Shown here in pieces: positions 39,273 to 52,100 of a DNA stretch of 64,000 nt. Position 1 is the first letter of the stretch, and each line of letters begins with the position of its first letter. Under the pieces are notes generated by a model. The model was not told the origin of the DNA, did not search any database, and worked only from the letters and a program-made list of their open reading frames with translations. Source of the DNA: Phoebastria nigripes. Its lineage: Eukaryota; Chordata; Aves; Procellariiformes; Diomedeidae. Where the stretch lies: NCBI GenBank assembly GCA_035582835.1, contig JAYKAV010002662.1:2703342-2767341 (forward strand), written 5' to 3'. A program made the translations under genes and the position numbers.

Positions 39273-39790
39273 ATCCCATTACATCTACTTCAGTTATATG
39301 TATTTACCTTGACAAATTGAGTTTGGATTATAAATGCACCTTTAGCTTATCTCTTACTAAATGCCTTGAATTCAGTTAAACTATAGGTGGAANGCTTAAT
39401 TCCTGCTTATTTATAAATCTGCTTAAAGCCTACATTTGTGATACATTGTAATTTATTGTCATAGCAGAAAAATAGAAACGTTTATTTTCAGAAGAAAATT
39501 TAATAGAACTAAACTATATTTTTATTGTGAAATAAGTTAGTTCACTTAGTATTCAAGTAAAGAAGCATTTCTATACCATTTTAAAATACCAGCTTTACAA
39601 AAAAAAGTGTGTTTGTAAATCAGAAACCTAGCTCATGAGGTTATAGAGGTATCAACTTACAAACTGTTCTCCTCTTCTTCTGCAAGATTTCNGAGAGTCA
39701 TTTACCTATCTGTTGTGCATGGATTTATACCGTGTTCTGCTTGTCACTTCATGCAGGTGTTACACAGGCAATAAAGGTAACTATGTGCTG
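39273..39790 (+). other. NUB1: NUB1 3' untranslated region (short form)
   Basis: About 0.5 kb of AT-rich sequence from the TAA at 39272 to just past the AATAAA at 39770. Ns at 39393 and 39692. Confidence 0.65.
39770..39775 (+). terminator. NUB1: candidate NUB1 polyadenylation signal AATAAA
   Basis: The first perfect AATAAA after the NUB1 stop, about 500 bp downstream, followed by a TGTGCTGCTGCTTTT stretch that fits a GU/U-rich downstream element. Confidence 0.65.
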
Positions 39791-42060
39791 CTGCTTTTAG
39801 TAAGAGTCTTCTATGCTTTGGTTTTAAAAATCAGTAGGAACTACCTGGCAGGGCTGTGTCCTGTCAGACCGCCGTCACCTGTGTAGTGGTATTTCCTTTT
39901 ATAACTAAATAACCAGTTTCCCTAAGTAGCTCCTCTTAACCTCTTGCAGGTGTGTGGCTTAAGACTGATGGATTTCATGGGGACTACAGGATTTTCTTTA
40001 ATCAGCTGTTGAACAAGACTTGGCTCAGGCACTGTCTCAGTAGTTGTACCCAGCCTCAGCACTCTGGAGAAATATTGGGGGGGGGGGTTTAGTGTGTTTT
40101 ATAACATCCCGTTTTCTGCTATGTAAGCACTCCTCTCCACTGGGAACAGAAGTTCCCCTGCTTGTCAGCTTTTCTTAAAAAGGGTTTATTTGCTTTCCAT
40201 AACTTCAGTCTCACGGCAGAGGGAGCTCATGCCCTGTCTGCGCCAGGTGCGGTGCTGGAGCTGGTGGGCACTGGGGAACTGGCAGTGATCTCTGCTTAGA
40301 GCGGGGCCCAACAGCACCTGCTGGAAAACGAACCTTCTGTGAGGTGACAGTTTATTCTCACCCAGGGAAATGAGGGCTTGAACTTTTGTCAGGGCAAACA
40401 CCATACTGGAGAAAGCAGAGCTTTGGCCTGCAAAATGACTGCTCGGTTCCAGCAGATGGACTTCATGGGCTTCGGTAGTGGATTTTTTCTTCCTGGCTAC
40501 CTTAGCCAAGGACAGCAAAAAGCAGGCAGTGATTACACTGTTAAGGAATTATTTGTATTTCATACTTCTCCCATCAAAGAGAAGTGCTATAAAAATTGAG
40601 TAGTTTGTATCTCCTCCCAGAAGGCTGAAGCATTTCTAAAGCCAGTAATATGAGTTTCTGAGGAGAAAAAACAGCCCCAGCAACCATTATATCCTGTTTC
40701 TCTATAGGAAAGCACTGTGGACGCACTGGACAAAATGCAGCGCAAAACCAGAACATACAAAAGAATTGAAAGTGAGAAAGACAAACACAGTGATGGATGT
40801 AATTTTAACAAGAAGTAGGTGGGAAAGCACAAATTTATTCCTTCAGCCACAGGGGTTCCCAAACCTACTGGCATTCTGGCATTACCTTACGCTAGCCCGT
40901 AGGCATGCACTGAAGGCAGCGTTGGGCTGTACAGGCAGTATTTCTCCTCTTTGAAGTGGCTTGCGTAGCAAACTGGCAGTGACAACTTAAGAAGTGAACG
41001 TTTGTCCTTGGGGAATTTAAAATTAGCATCACAACATGCAGTGCTTGTTAGAGAAGCCATTCCTCAATGATGTAACTCTGCCAGCACTGCTCCCGAGTAA
41101 CTGTGCGTGCAGTTTTACATGATCAGCAGGGGAGGAGGCACTAGCTAAAAGTTTTAAGTTAATTTTGACCATGTATTTGAAGACACTGTGATATGTTTAG
41201 CAACAGACAAAAGTGGTAATGACTAATTGATTCCACTTTTTGAGATCTATGTCTATTAAATGCATTGGCTAATTCTATGTGCAGCTGCTGTATGGCAGAT
41301 AAGCTCTCATGTCTAACATACTGTGTGCAAAGTTTTAAACAAAAAGTATAGCCCAGACCATCTGTGCAACTCTGTCAATCTCTGCTAAAGGCCTCCTACT
41401 TGGCATTGACCTCGTAAGCAAAATAGAAATAAAATGAGCTGCATAGCAAGCCATCACCCCAGCAACCAAGAGCCACCATCTCATAACCATTTCCCACAGG
41501 GCCAGTACTGAGCTGCGATGACGGGACCGTGAGGTTTACAGTGGAATTAAGTCTACACTATGCAGATGACCTCCCAAATTAGTCTCTCATGGTAGGCATT
41601 TAACATAATTAAAATGCTGTTTCCTACCAGATGCGGAAACCTGCCAGGTAAGAGCTACAAAGCTGCTCATCAGGAGAGGCAAGCAGGGTATGCAGCAGCC
41701 ATGACAGACCTGACTCAATGACGCAGTGTTACGGTTTCAGAGTAGGGGGTCTTCGGTGCCACCACAGCGAGCGCTGAGCCAGTGCGCGTGGCTCTTTGTC
41801 ATCTGCACTTTCCCTGAAGGCTGGGCTTTAGTTTGTGGCTGGTCACTCCTTCCCCCGAGCAGGGAAACTGAGCTCTGGCAGTCTGGTGACTGGCAGGAGG
41901 CATGCCTGACTCTGGCCCCAGCAGTGAGGGAAAGGCAAGAAATGTTTCCAAAAGTATATGTTTTTTTTTTTTGTCCATATTCCATCCATTCTTAACTGCT
42001 GTGCATCTGCAGCCAGCCAAATCCCCTCTAAATGAGAATAAAATAAAAACTAGACAGTTA
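39791..42060. other. intergenic space between convergent NUB1 and WDR86
   Basis: About 2.3 kb. Apart from the possible exon at 40708 it shows plus-strand AATAAA signals at 41428 and 42037, and a poly(G) run near 40077-40087. No other gene or known repeat was recognised. Confidence 0.55.
40708..40818 (+). CDS. possible alternative last exon of NUB1 (36 codons, unproven)
   Basis: After a good acceptor (CCTGTTTCTCTATAG) an open frame in phase 0 encodes ESTVDALDKMQRKTRTYKRI and a further 16 charged residues ending NFNKK, then TAG. NUB1 coding exon 14 could splice to it from CAA|GTACCA at 39257/39258, also in phase 0, replacing VPQH and giving about 643 residues. The composition looks protein-like, but the donor is weak, the default reading has its own stop and poly(A) signal, and I know no homolog of this peptide. 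Confidence 0.25.
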   Translation, partial: ESTVDALDKMQRKTRTYKRIESEKDKHSDGCNFNKK

Positions 42061-42081
42061 GTTGTCTGTAGATGCCACATG

Positions 42082-42087
42082 TTTATT
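42082..42087 (-). terminator. WDR86: candidate WDR86 polyadenylation signal
   Basis: Plus-strand TTTATT reads AATAAA on the minus strand, about 1.35 kb past the WDR86 stop. Another candidate (TTTATT near 42236) lies slightly nearer. Confidence 0.45.
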
Positions 42088-43163
42088 GGTCCACTCTAAA
42101 AAAGGATTACAGCATTTTTATCTTGCTGTAGTACAGAATAAATAAAGCCATAAAAATAAAAACATGTGCTTAGATATTTTTGTACTGGTTCTACAAAGAG
42201 TTATATCTGCAAATAGAAAAATATAAGAACCCTTGTTTATTCATGGCTCAGTGGTTATCAGAGAGGGATGAACCTGGAAAAAGACTGGGAGAACTTCTCT
42301 TGAGTTTGACTGCTTATCAGAGGCTACTAACAACCTAGCAAACCAAGGCCAGACATAGCCTCATTAAAGAAGAAAGAGAACAAATCTAGAGCACCCAATA
42401 AATCTTCCCATTTTGCTCTCCTCTCCCCTGAAAAAAACACAATTTGATTTCCAGTGGATATAAGGAAAACCTTTCCCCCATGAGGATGGTCAAGCAGTGG
42501 GCCAGGCTGCCCGTAGGTGGTGCAGTCACCACCGTAGACCTGGTGCCTAATGAACAGCTTCCAACTCCTGCCGTGCCAAGACGGGGCCCTTCCGAGGAGC
42601 CCATCAGGAGCTTCCCATCTGGGGAACCGTGCCTGGGGGTAAGCGGGTGGCTGGTAGCATACACCCCTCGCAGCACGCAGAAGACACATGTGAGGCCACT
42701 GATGCTACCTCGTAAAAGGTAAAAAAAGAACCCACTAGGTTGTTGGGAGGAGGACAACTGCTGTGCCTTGGCAAACAGCTGACCTTGGTACAAAAGCTCT
42801 GAGATGTAGCTTGTTCTCTAGCTTATGTTTTGTTAAAAAAAATAATTAAATTAATCTCTGTCCTACTACTCCCAACTTTCCAGAGAGGTGTCCAGTCTGC
42901 TTTAAACTCCTTCTGCTAAGCCATACCGTCCTGCGTTAGTTGGTCTAATCAGCAAAAAACTGACCCAAAGGTCAGCTGTGAAAATTGAATTCTAGTCATA
43001 CTGCAGGGCACCTTTCATTTCTACATTCGGCCAAACAGAGGGCATGTGAGCAGGCAACAGGAACAGGAGAAAACATTTCTCATTAGATAGGAGACAGGCA
43101 GAAGTGTGCAACACCTCTGTTGCAGAGGGAATTGAAAACAAGCAGTCTTAAGTAAAGTTCTTA

Positions 43164-43166
<3 letters not shown>

Positions 43167-43198
<32 letters not shown>
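43167..43198. repeat. (AC)16 microsatellite
   Basis: Uninterrupted AC dinucleotide run of 32 bp in the putative WDR86 3' untranslated region; likely polymorphic. Confidence 0.95.
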
Positions 43199-43202
<4 letters not shown>

Positions 43203-43428
43203 CCTGACACACACTGCAGTCCCTCCTGACCCCACTACTGCTCAGCTGAGAGTCGTCTGCAGCAACAATATCTGACTTGAGTCCACCTGACAGTCACAGA
43301 GAATCCTGGCTCCTGAAAAAGGTTCAAGCAAAGCCATTTCCCATCTCTTTCCAAGTTCTGGTTTACATGGACACAGTGGTGCAGAAAACAAAAGGTTCAC
43401 TTTGGTCACTGATGGAAAGTCTGGGCAG

Positions 43429-43647
43429 TCACATTAGTTCAACGGCCTCGTGTTCCCCATTTTCTTGCTGTACCATACAGCCGACTTTATTGTTGAAGAG
43501 ACGAGACAGACTGCCCTTCTGAGAGCTCCTGCCCTGGGCAGACCTCTCCTTCTTCAAACGCCGCTTATTTCTCTTGCATATTCCCCGGATGTCCCAAATC
43601 CTTAGTGTGCCATCATGGGAAGCTGTGTAGAGCAACTCGTTGTGGAT
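43429..43647 (-). CDS. WDR86: WDR86 terminal coding exon
   Basis: Acceptor TTGTTGCAG|ATC on the minus strand, phase 0; 72 codons and TGA. Encodes the last WD strand set (ELLYTASHDGTLRIWDIRG), a Lys/Arg-rich stretch KRNKRRLKKE that could act in nuclear import, and the conserved SLSRLFNNKVGC. Confidence 0.94.
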   Translation of the reverse strand: MHNELLYTASHDGTLRIWDIRGICKRNKRRLKKERSAQGRSSQKGSLSRLFNNKVGCMVQQENGEHEAVELM

Positions 43648-46600
43648 CTGCAACAACAGGGTCACATTTAATACCAAACTGTACAGCTCAGAATCGACAC
43701 AATCAAACTGTCAAAAATCAGAGCAAACACAGCTTGATCCTAACACTTAAGGCCTGATAGCTCATTGCAAGAGCCAGTATAAATTATCACAAAAGCTGCT
43801 GAAGTGGGATGAGACATTACCAAGTCAGGATTCATTTCTCAGCCACTTCACAGAGCCATAAAATATAAACAGCAAGAGTTATTTATAACCTAAACCCACT
43901 AGAAAAGCAACAGGGAACTAAACTCAATGTCAGAGTAGGCTGTAGCTGGGAATTTCTGTGCTGGTTTCAGACTGCTGGTTTTGAAGATGAAGCTTAAGGA
44001 GGCACCAAAATCAGCACCAGTGGGCAGTGGGGGGCAGGGTTCAGGAATGCTTTCCTTCTCACTTCCCTTCTTCCCTTGCAGTAAGTTATAGGTACAATTC
44101 CTCCTTCAAAATTTGTTATTCTTCCAAACCTGCATTAATTTAACCTTGATTCCCCCCTGTAGTTTCATTTCCTTAATGAAACATCTGCTGCTGTTGGTCA
44201 TGTTTCCAATTGTCCTCACCCTGCCCTAGAAGTCAGACGTCGGTCTTGATCATCTTCCCCTTCCTGCGTCAGTCTGTCCGCCACGGGCGCTCGCAGTCTC
44301 CAGAGGCAGGCCATGATAGCGAGCATCCCACCGGCAGTCTGGCTTACATCAGCATGAAGCACCACACAAGCACCGCACAACCACAGCCCCCTCATCCATC
44401 CCTCATTAATATACTTAAGATCATATTAAGGTCGCCACTTCTCAGTCCTCTCTCTCCCCAGGATTTTTTGTCCTGTACACTTGGAAATGAAATTACAAAA
44501 AAAATACAAAGCCAAGCTTTGGTCTTGTCAATACTTACGAGCTGCACAGACTGATTATATCAGTTATCACCCAAATACATCCAGGTGGCCATCTGCTACA
44601 CAACCAATTGGTCAATACCCAAGAGTTTGCAGTTTAAGACCAACTAGCCACTTGCTAATTCACAAAAATATACAAAAGACAAATATATTTACAACTCTGT
44701 ATGCTTGGGATCAACTCCAAAAGGAATTTTATCTCCTCCCTTTTTTTTTTTTCCCCCGACTGTCAGCCTGCCAGAAATACTTACAGTGTCTCACATTCTT
44801 AATCAAAATCCTCATCCTACACACAGCTTTTACTGAGATCCTGATGCAGGGAGATGTGGATTCTTAAACTGCACAAAGCATCCAAGGATTCAAACTTTCC
44901 CCCCAGGATTCCTTGCATGATACTGGTCTTTGCATTGCCACCAATATTTACTAATTCCTCCCCTTTTAACTTTTAAACGCCAGTATCACTTGAGCCTAGA
45001 CAATATGCAAGCAACTTTTCAGGGACTTAATTAACTTTTAGAAAATTTTTAAGCCAGTGGCAAAGACTCTTCCATTTGTCTGGTAGGATGTGGGTCAGAC
45101 ATCAATACAGATGTCGTCTTTATACCTTCAGAAAAATAGATCCTGATGGCAATATTTTATATAAAAGTTTATATACAGGGCAGCACATGGAAATCACCAC
45201 TAGCTCTTCACTAAGATCAGAAAGGATGGTAAGCAGTTGCTAGAGTGTTGAGGGATGCCATGCCCAGGGGGGCTAGGGGTATAATGCTATATATTATTCT
45301 GCTTGGATAAGGCAGAAACTTCTTTTCTGCCTAGAGCATTGCAAACACTTATCATCAGTGTCTTGTAATGGAAGGGGTCTCACGAGGTCGGAGTCCATTC
45401 CCTGCCCCTACACAGCATCAGTTACAGCTGTCTCATTTCTTATGGTTGCTTGTCTAACCTGACCTGAAAAACCTCCAATCACAGGCATAGGACTGTCTCT
45501 GGGGACTCATTCTGTAGTTTCACTTATCCTTATTATTATCAAGTTTGTCTAAAATTACAAAAGGAATATTCAAGTCTGTTACTTTTTGTCTTACCCTAGA
45601 AAAACATCCAACCCAAGATACACAGAACAGCTAGCCACACCAATTCCCACAAAACAAATGAGAGAGCAATCAGAAGTGAGAGATCCCAGCAAAGAAACCC
45701 CTTCCTGACCTGGATGCAGTTGATGATGAACTTGTGCCCTCGAAAGATCTTCTGCAGGACACCACTCTTGGAATTGAAAGCTCTTGCACAGGCATCACCA
45801 CTTCCTGTGAACACTGCAACGCAACCACACAACATAGCACATGGCCAGATGTCAGCAGCCACGTAAGGTCAGTTCATGTGAGTCCAAAATGTACCTAAAA
45901 CTAGTTCACAAAAGAGTGTGGCATATCATTTTTAGGCTTGATTCTCTTCTCAGTTATAGCAAGTTCAGATCACTTTCATTTCGCTGACCCCTGCATGCTT
46001 GTTTTCATTCATATTTTTCAAAACACTGAACTGCCTTAAGCCTGAAGTTCCTACATACATCAGCATTTCACTCCACACACACTTCAAATATCTATTTCTG
46101 CTCTTCTCTTCCATGTATATTTCCCCACCTAAACATGCCTCAATAATTCTAAGCAGGCAATTTATCTCAAGTCTGGTTTTAAGGATTTCCACTAAGCCTT
46201 CCATTTGTTTTACCATAGTTATTTCCAGGTTTCCATTCAGTACTACAGTATCTTCATCACTTCTGCTGCTGCATCAAGCAGCAGAAGCATCTGTACAGTG
46301 GAGCTGCAAACCACAGTAACAGTGTTACCACCTCTCACACTAATAATAAGAATTTGGCCTTAGCTTCATTAAAACATACCCCTTCCCCCCCCCCCCCCAT
46401 TTTCAACCATAAGCTTACTATCAATAGGATCAATAGGTATGGCCATCTCTGTTGAAATACCACAGTTAAATCTTCTGTCCTCAGAGGTGAGTGGCATGTG
46501 TAGGCAGCTTTACAAAGAAGCTTTATAAATTCTTTCAGCGTGGTAGATTTCTTCAGCTAAATCCTGTGGCTTAGGACCTTTGCAAGCAGTAGAGCCTTTA

Positions 46601-49139
46601 AGTAATTCAAGGCCCAGGCTATAATCTCTATTTCAGTATGGCACAGAATTATCTGAGGGTTTTGGCTATAACTCTTGTATTCTATGTGCTATATTGTACA
46701 TGTGCTACAAGGAGAGGGGGGGTTAAATAAATCAAGCATGACCAGGGATTTTGGCTGTTCACCAGGTTTCCTTAGGGTAACTTAACATGTTTGAAGAACA
46801 ATTTCTCAACGCTTCAGGATCTTCACATCAGATCCCCAGAACTGCTGCATCCGGAAACTGTAAGGCAGTGTTGAATATTTAGATTTCATACTTCGCAATA
46901 TGCCCAAAAAGGAGCACATTTGTGTGCTTTAAGGGTTACAAACTGTCTTCATAAACACTCACTTTTTCCATCATTTAGTTAACCCAAACTCCTCAAGTTT
47001 ATCTACAGATGATAAGTATTTCAGAACTGCAAAATTGCAACATGCAAATGCTCCCTGCATTTCATGTCTTTGCAAAAGCCACTAGCATGGAAAGATTTTT
47101 CCAAAACTGAGTGCCTGAAGACAACAGATTCCTTATGGGAATCTCCTTTTGGGAGAAGTCAGGCACTGGATTCCTAAAGAGAGCTGAAGAAATTACCATG
47201 GCAGTAAATTCAGGACTACAACAAGAGACAAGAGAACAGGCTACCTACTGCCATCAGCTTTTCAACTTCAAATTAAACAGCAGGAGGCTGGCTACTTCCT
47301 GGGTACACCTTCAAGAAACATCTGGATGTGGAAAATCAGTGTCATTTTATATGGGCCACTATGAATTCAATTGCCAACACAATCCTGAAAAAGCATTGCG
47401 TCCCATTCTGCAAATGAGTAACAACGATGTAAAGCAGCGAACAAGGTACACATTTTTTTTCCAGTGAATGGAAATCACTTAATTCTATTACACACATGCA
47501 GACAGTAGGAACCAATTAAGAGCTGTTTTCACTATGCAGCTGTCAGTTTACTTTAGCTATCGCTATCAGGATTTTGCTTTTGACAGACATCCTTTACATC
47601 TTTTGAACTGTCACTCTAGATTTAGGAAGTCTCTTTGCACCTCTGAGTTTCAAAGGAGAGCTGTTGATCTAACCCAGATTTAGCATTTCAATATATGCTT
47701 ATATATGCCACCTGTGAAACAAACAAAACAACAAAAAAAAAATAAAATCAACAATTCATTTTTATTTTTTACTTAAATTTCATAGACTCTTGGGAGGGAG
47801 AACAGGTTTTAAATGCTCTCTTGGAGTTTTTGCAACATGCAAAAATATAAACCGCATTAAATTTTAAATGACTGTGCACGTACTGTAGGAGAGAAATAAC
47901 CAACATAATATCATTAAGTAAATTAGATTGAGAACCAGCTTTAATATTCCCCATGCTATTAATTACACAAGCAGACTGAGGAAAGCCACTAGAAACACAT
48001 TCTGATGATTTAAAGCACAGTTCTCAGATCTGTCAGGACTCCCTGTACAATATAAAGCCATTTTGGAAACACACATATATTTTTCCTCTCATTCTTCTAC
48101 TGTATTTTCTTATTTAGACTGTAAACTCTTTGGGGCAACGAGCCTTTGGGTACTGACCAGATCGATCTTAATTCTGTTGCTTGCTAACAGAAAGTTACCA
48201 CTTCTCAGCTGAGATTCTTTCCATGTTCTTGGGCTGGTGCAAATGCGACATAAACCATAACAAACATCATTTATATTGAAGTATTTTCTCCACATTTTTG
48301 AAAGAGAGAGAATGGACACACAGTGCTGATCTGTCCCAGGTAAACAGCTAGAATTTTAAGCTACACTATCTCCAACATTTGGTATCCAGTGAACATGACT
48401 TTGATCACTTATTTACACAGTATGTAATAGTTTTGTTTCAATTAGAATTACAATGTATTACAATAATGCAAGCAAACATAGTATATAAATTCATTTTTAA
48501 GGGGAAATTTCCTCTTTCAAGAACTAAAATGTGTCTGAATTAAATTCAAACAAGTCCCTAATATTTTTCCATGACATTTTTTCTACCCTTCAAGTGGAAC
48601 AATTCAATTCTCCCTGTTTGACACTTTCAGTATTTTTGCATTTGATTTAAAATGAGATCTTAAATAACTCTGTGAACACTTCTATCACACTATCAGGATG
48701 TTCTTCACAGGGCTGACTAAATGCAGCAATATTGCCTGCATTTTAAGAAAAAAAAGAGTGTTATGGAAAAATAATGTATGTGTATGGCAGGGACAGGGTG
48801 GTAGGATGAGGGGGAAGAGAGAGAAAGCTGCACAGCTGATGGGGGTGGCATCAGATAATGAAACTTTTGTTTGAGCCTTAACTTTCTTTATGATGGTTTT
48901 AGAGAGTCTGGTCAAGTCTGTACCAGTTGCATGAAATGCAGGATCAACAATGAAAAAAGGCAGCTCTGGAGGTCTCATTAATGAAGGAGGCAGTCTCTCC
49001 ATCTCCCACCCAGACATGAAACTTCCTCACTGGATCAGGCCAACATCAGCTTAGCACAGTTATCTCACCTTTGGGTAGTCTTGATGAATTCAATGTTTTG
49101 TTTTATATCTTTATAATTAAAAAGGGGGAAAACACACAT

Positions 49140-49170
<31 letters not shown>

Positions 49171-52100
49171 CAGTATTTTGTTTGCCAGCGTTCATCCTGG
49201 ATTAAAATTTCTGGTTCATTTCCCCTGCCCTACCTGCCTGCATCTTTGAGCAATAACAACTTCAGGGTACAGCGTAAGCTCATACCCTTTCCCCTTCCAT
49301 TTCAGCCTTCTAGCCAACTGCAAAAGCTGAAATCAGCAGAAATTATAACCTGCAGGTAGGGGAGTGTGGGGTAGTTCTGCAATATAGGTGAGGAGAGCTG
49401 AAATTAACTGTAAATTACAATTAACTATTTTAATGGAGAAAAGTAGTGCTGTGGGTCTAATGCTGAAAGGAAGACCAAATAAAGGCTTCCTGATTAAAAT
49501 CAAAATCTACCTATGGGCTTGGTTACATGTAAATTTTCCAAACATAATTAAGAAATCAATTCAGTTACTGGGTTATAAATGTGGTCAGTCAGCCATGTCA
49601 AACATGGTGCTAGAGAACTGCCATTAAACTGTAATGTGCCTGTGCAGGTATGACTCTCTTCTAATGTGCACCATCTTGCATTTGTCAGCCATTTATCACC
49701 ATCATACTGATGATCTGCCAAAAGAGATATCAAGGCCCAAATAGCAACCATTCATGTGATGTTACATGTTGGTTTCATGGCTGAAGTACAGAAATCGAAA
49801 TCAGAAAAGTGCTGTGAATTTCTAGATTAGCTTAAGACAGGCATTGCCATCCCAGTTACCCTGAAGGGGAGAAATACTTGTTTGGGAAGCAAATAAAGGC
49901 ACATCAAGTCTAATGTCAGTGGCAGAATAAGACCAGGATGACACACAGAGAGGTTCAGGCTGATAAAAACAGAGGTGCAGTCTTGCAACCCAAACCCAGA
50001 AATATATAGATGACGTGCAGAAGGAAAGCCAACGAGGAGAGGGATTTAGAGAGGGAGGTTTCATGGTCAGAATATACTGTTATATTAACAACGGACAGTT
50101 ACATAAAGATACCACTATTAACAGGAGTATTGGAAGTAGGGGAACTGAGTCCCAAGCATTAGTAAGGCAAGCAATACTTGGCTACTGCAGAAAGGTGGTT
50201 TGGGGAACAAATACATGAGAGAGGACAGATAAAGGGAAAGAACTTGTGGAAAATGAGTCTAGGAGATCATCAGAGTCTGAAGAGGAAGCCTAACTGTTAG
50301 AAAGAAGCAGTGAGCATCCGAGATGCGATTCTGGTTTAGGACAGTCCATTACACAGTACCTTCAAGGTAGCAGAGGCAGGCACAGGGCTGCACATCCAGC
50401 AGCAGCACTTGCTGTCCCCGAGTATGCAGCAGAAGCAGACGGACAGACATCAGACTAGCGAGGTTAAACCACGGCTATACAAACAACCCACAGACAGCTC
50501 AGGATTTAAGCCACTTCCCTTGGTAATAGAAATAAAGCAACTGCCTCTTCATTTGCCAGAAGAGGGAGGTGGAAAACGGAGGGAAGATCTAAGCTTCCCA
50601 CACAGAGTAGTGCAGTGAAGTTTGATACTGAGCATAAATGTGCTGGAGTTGAAAAAAGTGGCAATTTTGCAAGCCTTCAAAATTATAGTACTATTAACAA
50701 TCTTTGATCAAAGACAAACATCGAAAAGGAGACAAGGGATTGCTGAACAAAGGAAAGGCAACTTACAGATCCCAGCGTGGTATTTCAAAGTGCTAACGCT
50801 GTGTTTGTGAGCCTTGTACGTTTGGATTCGCTCCCCAGTGTCTACTAACCAGCACTTCACTGTCCTGTCCGCGCTTCCTGAATACAAGTGCCGATTCACT
50901 AGCTGAAGGGAAGAGAAAAAAACATCAGCAATAGTCTCTCAGGCACGTTCGTGAGAGAACTGCACTGAAGTGACTCATCTGAAGTCACGGTTTCCAACTC
51001 AATAGCCTGCTACAAAGAGCAATAACTACACCTTGAAACAGAGGGATGATGAGCAAAACCAACCTTGCATTCTTCATGATCGCATCTCTCATTGACTTCT
51101 GGGCCTTAAAAACAGCTCCCGCATTTCAGAAGATAAAAAACTTAGCCCATCTGCTGGTGCAAGCAGGCAGGATTTCGGTGAACTTAACAACGCTAACCCT
51201 ACTTCCATAATTAGTTACATTAATACAGCCTCAAAAAAACCCCCGCAGTGTAGTTTCTGCAAAGCATATTAGACAAGAACTCTTATCAAACTGTAAGTTT
51301 TAAGTACAACAAAAATTTCAGAACAATTTTGAGTAACAAAAAAAAAGTAAATTAAAAATAAAATCCTACTCAACATACCAGGGTTTAACATGATCACCCT
51401 GCACAAGGTCACTATTTGGAAACACTAACTCTTCCCTGAAACTGTTTTGTATCTGTGTTTCCACAAGTCTTTTCAGTTATCAAATGATTAAATAATTGAC
51501 TATCTTTACACAGGTTTCTAAACATCTTCAATAAGATTGTCTTCTGTTGTGTGTTTAGAGCAATTCTGCCTATAAACCCCAAAGAAGAACAGTGCCTCAT
51601 TACGCTAGTCATCCTGCACACTGTGTGAACTCAGTAGTGGTGGAGGTTGGTTTTTATTCCACACAGACACGACAGAGAATGGCAGAGGGAAGAACTGCAG
51701 ATGGGAAACTGAGACAGAGGGAAAGTAACTGACTTGTGCAAGACTATAAAACTAGCCAGTACACAGTAACAAACTGTGCAAAGCCTGGCAGCTTAGCAGG
51801 GAAACCCTCCACAGTGCAAAGAAAAATCTTGCATTCTATGTCCATCTAACGAAAACANACTAAAGGTTTTAACAGCCATCATTACGTACAGCTCTGATTG
51901 CATACTCCTCCAAGCAGAGAACTGGCCCAACCCCTGCCATCTGAAGGCAGTGTAATGAAGGCAGCCAGTCATCGCACACTCTCACAGCAATCCACGGGCT
52001 GTAGTTTGAGGTAAGTTTCATGGACTTGCAGCAATCTCTGTATCAAAAGGACGGAGGGACAGGAGGGAGAACCCCGACCCCCCACAAAGACACAGAATTT

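Larger units (their letters stand above)
42082..43428 (-). other. WDR86: WDR86 3' untranslated region (putative)
   Basis: Sequence from the WDR86 stop to the farthest good minus-strand poly(A) signal. It includes a (CA)n microsatellite at 43167-43198. The extent is inferred from the poly(A) signals only. Confidence 0.5.
45814..50766 (-). other. WDR86: WDR86 intron, 5 kb
   Basis: AT-rich intron. A poly(A) run at 49148-49169 and a MIR/L2-type TTAGACTGTAAACTCTTTGG motif at about 48114 are the only repeats I can point to. The open frame at 47.1-47.5 kb has no recognisable domain. Confidence 0.55.

Noticed and set aside
45814..45862. Methionine start in frame upstream of the WDR86 penultimate exon
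   Set aside because: It lies beyond a good acceptor in intron sequence, and the exon joins in phase with its neighbour.
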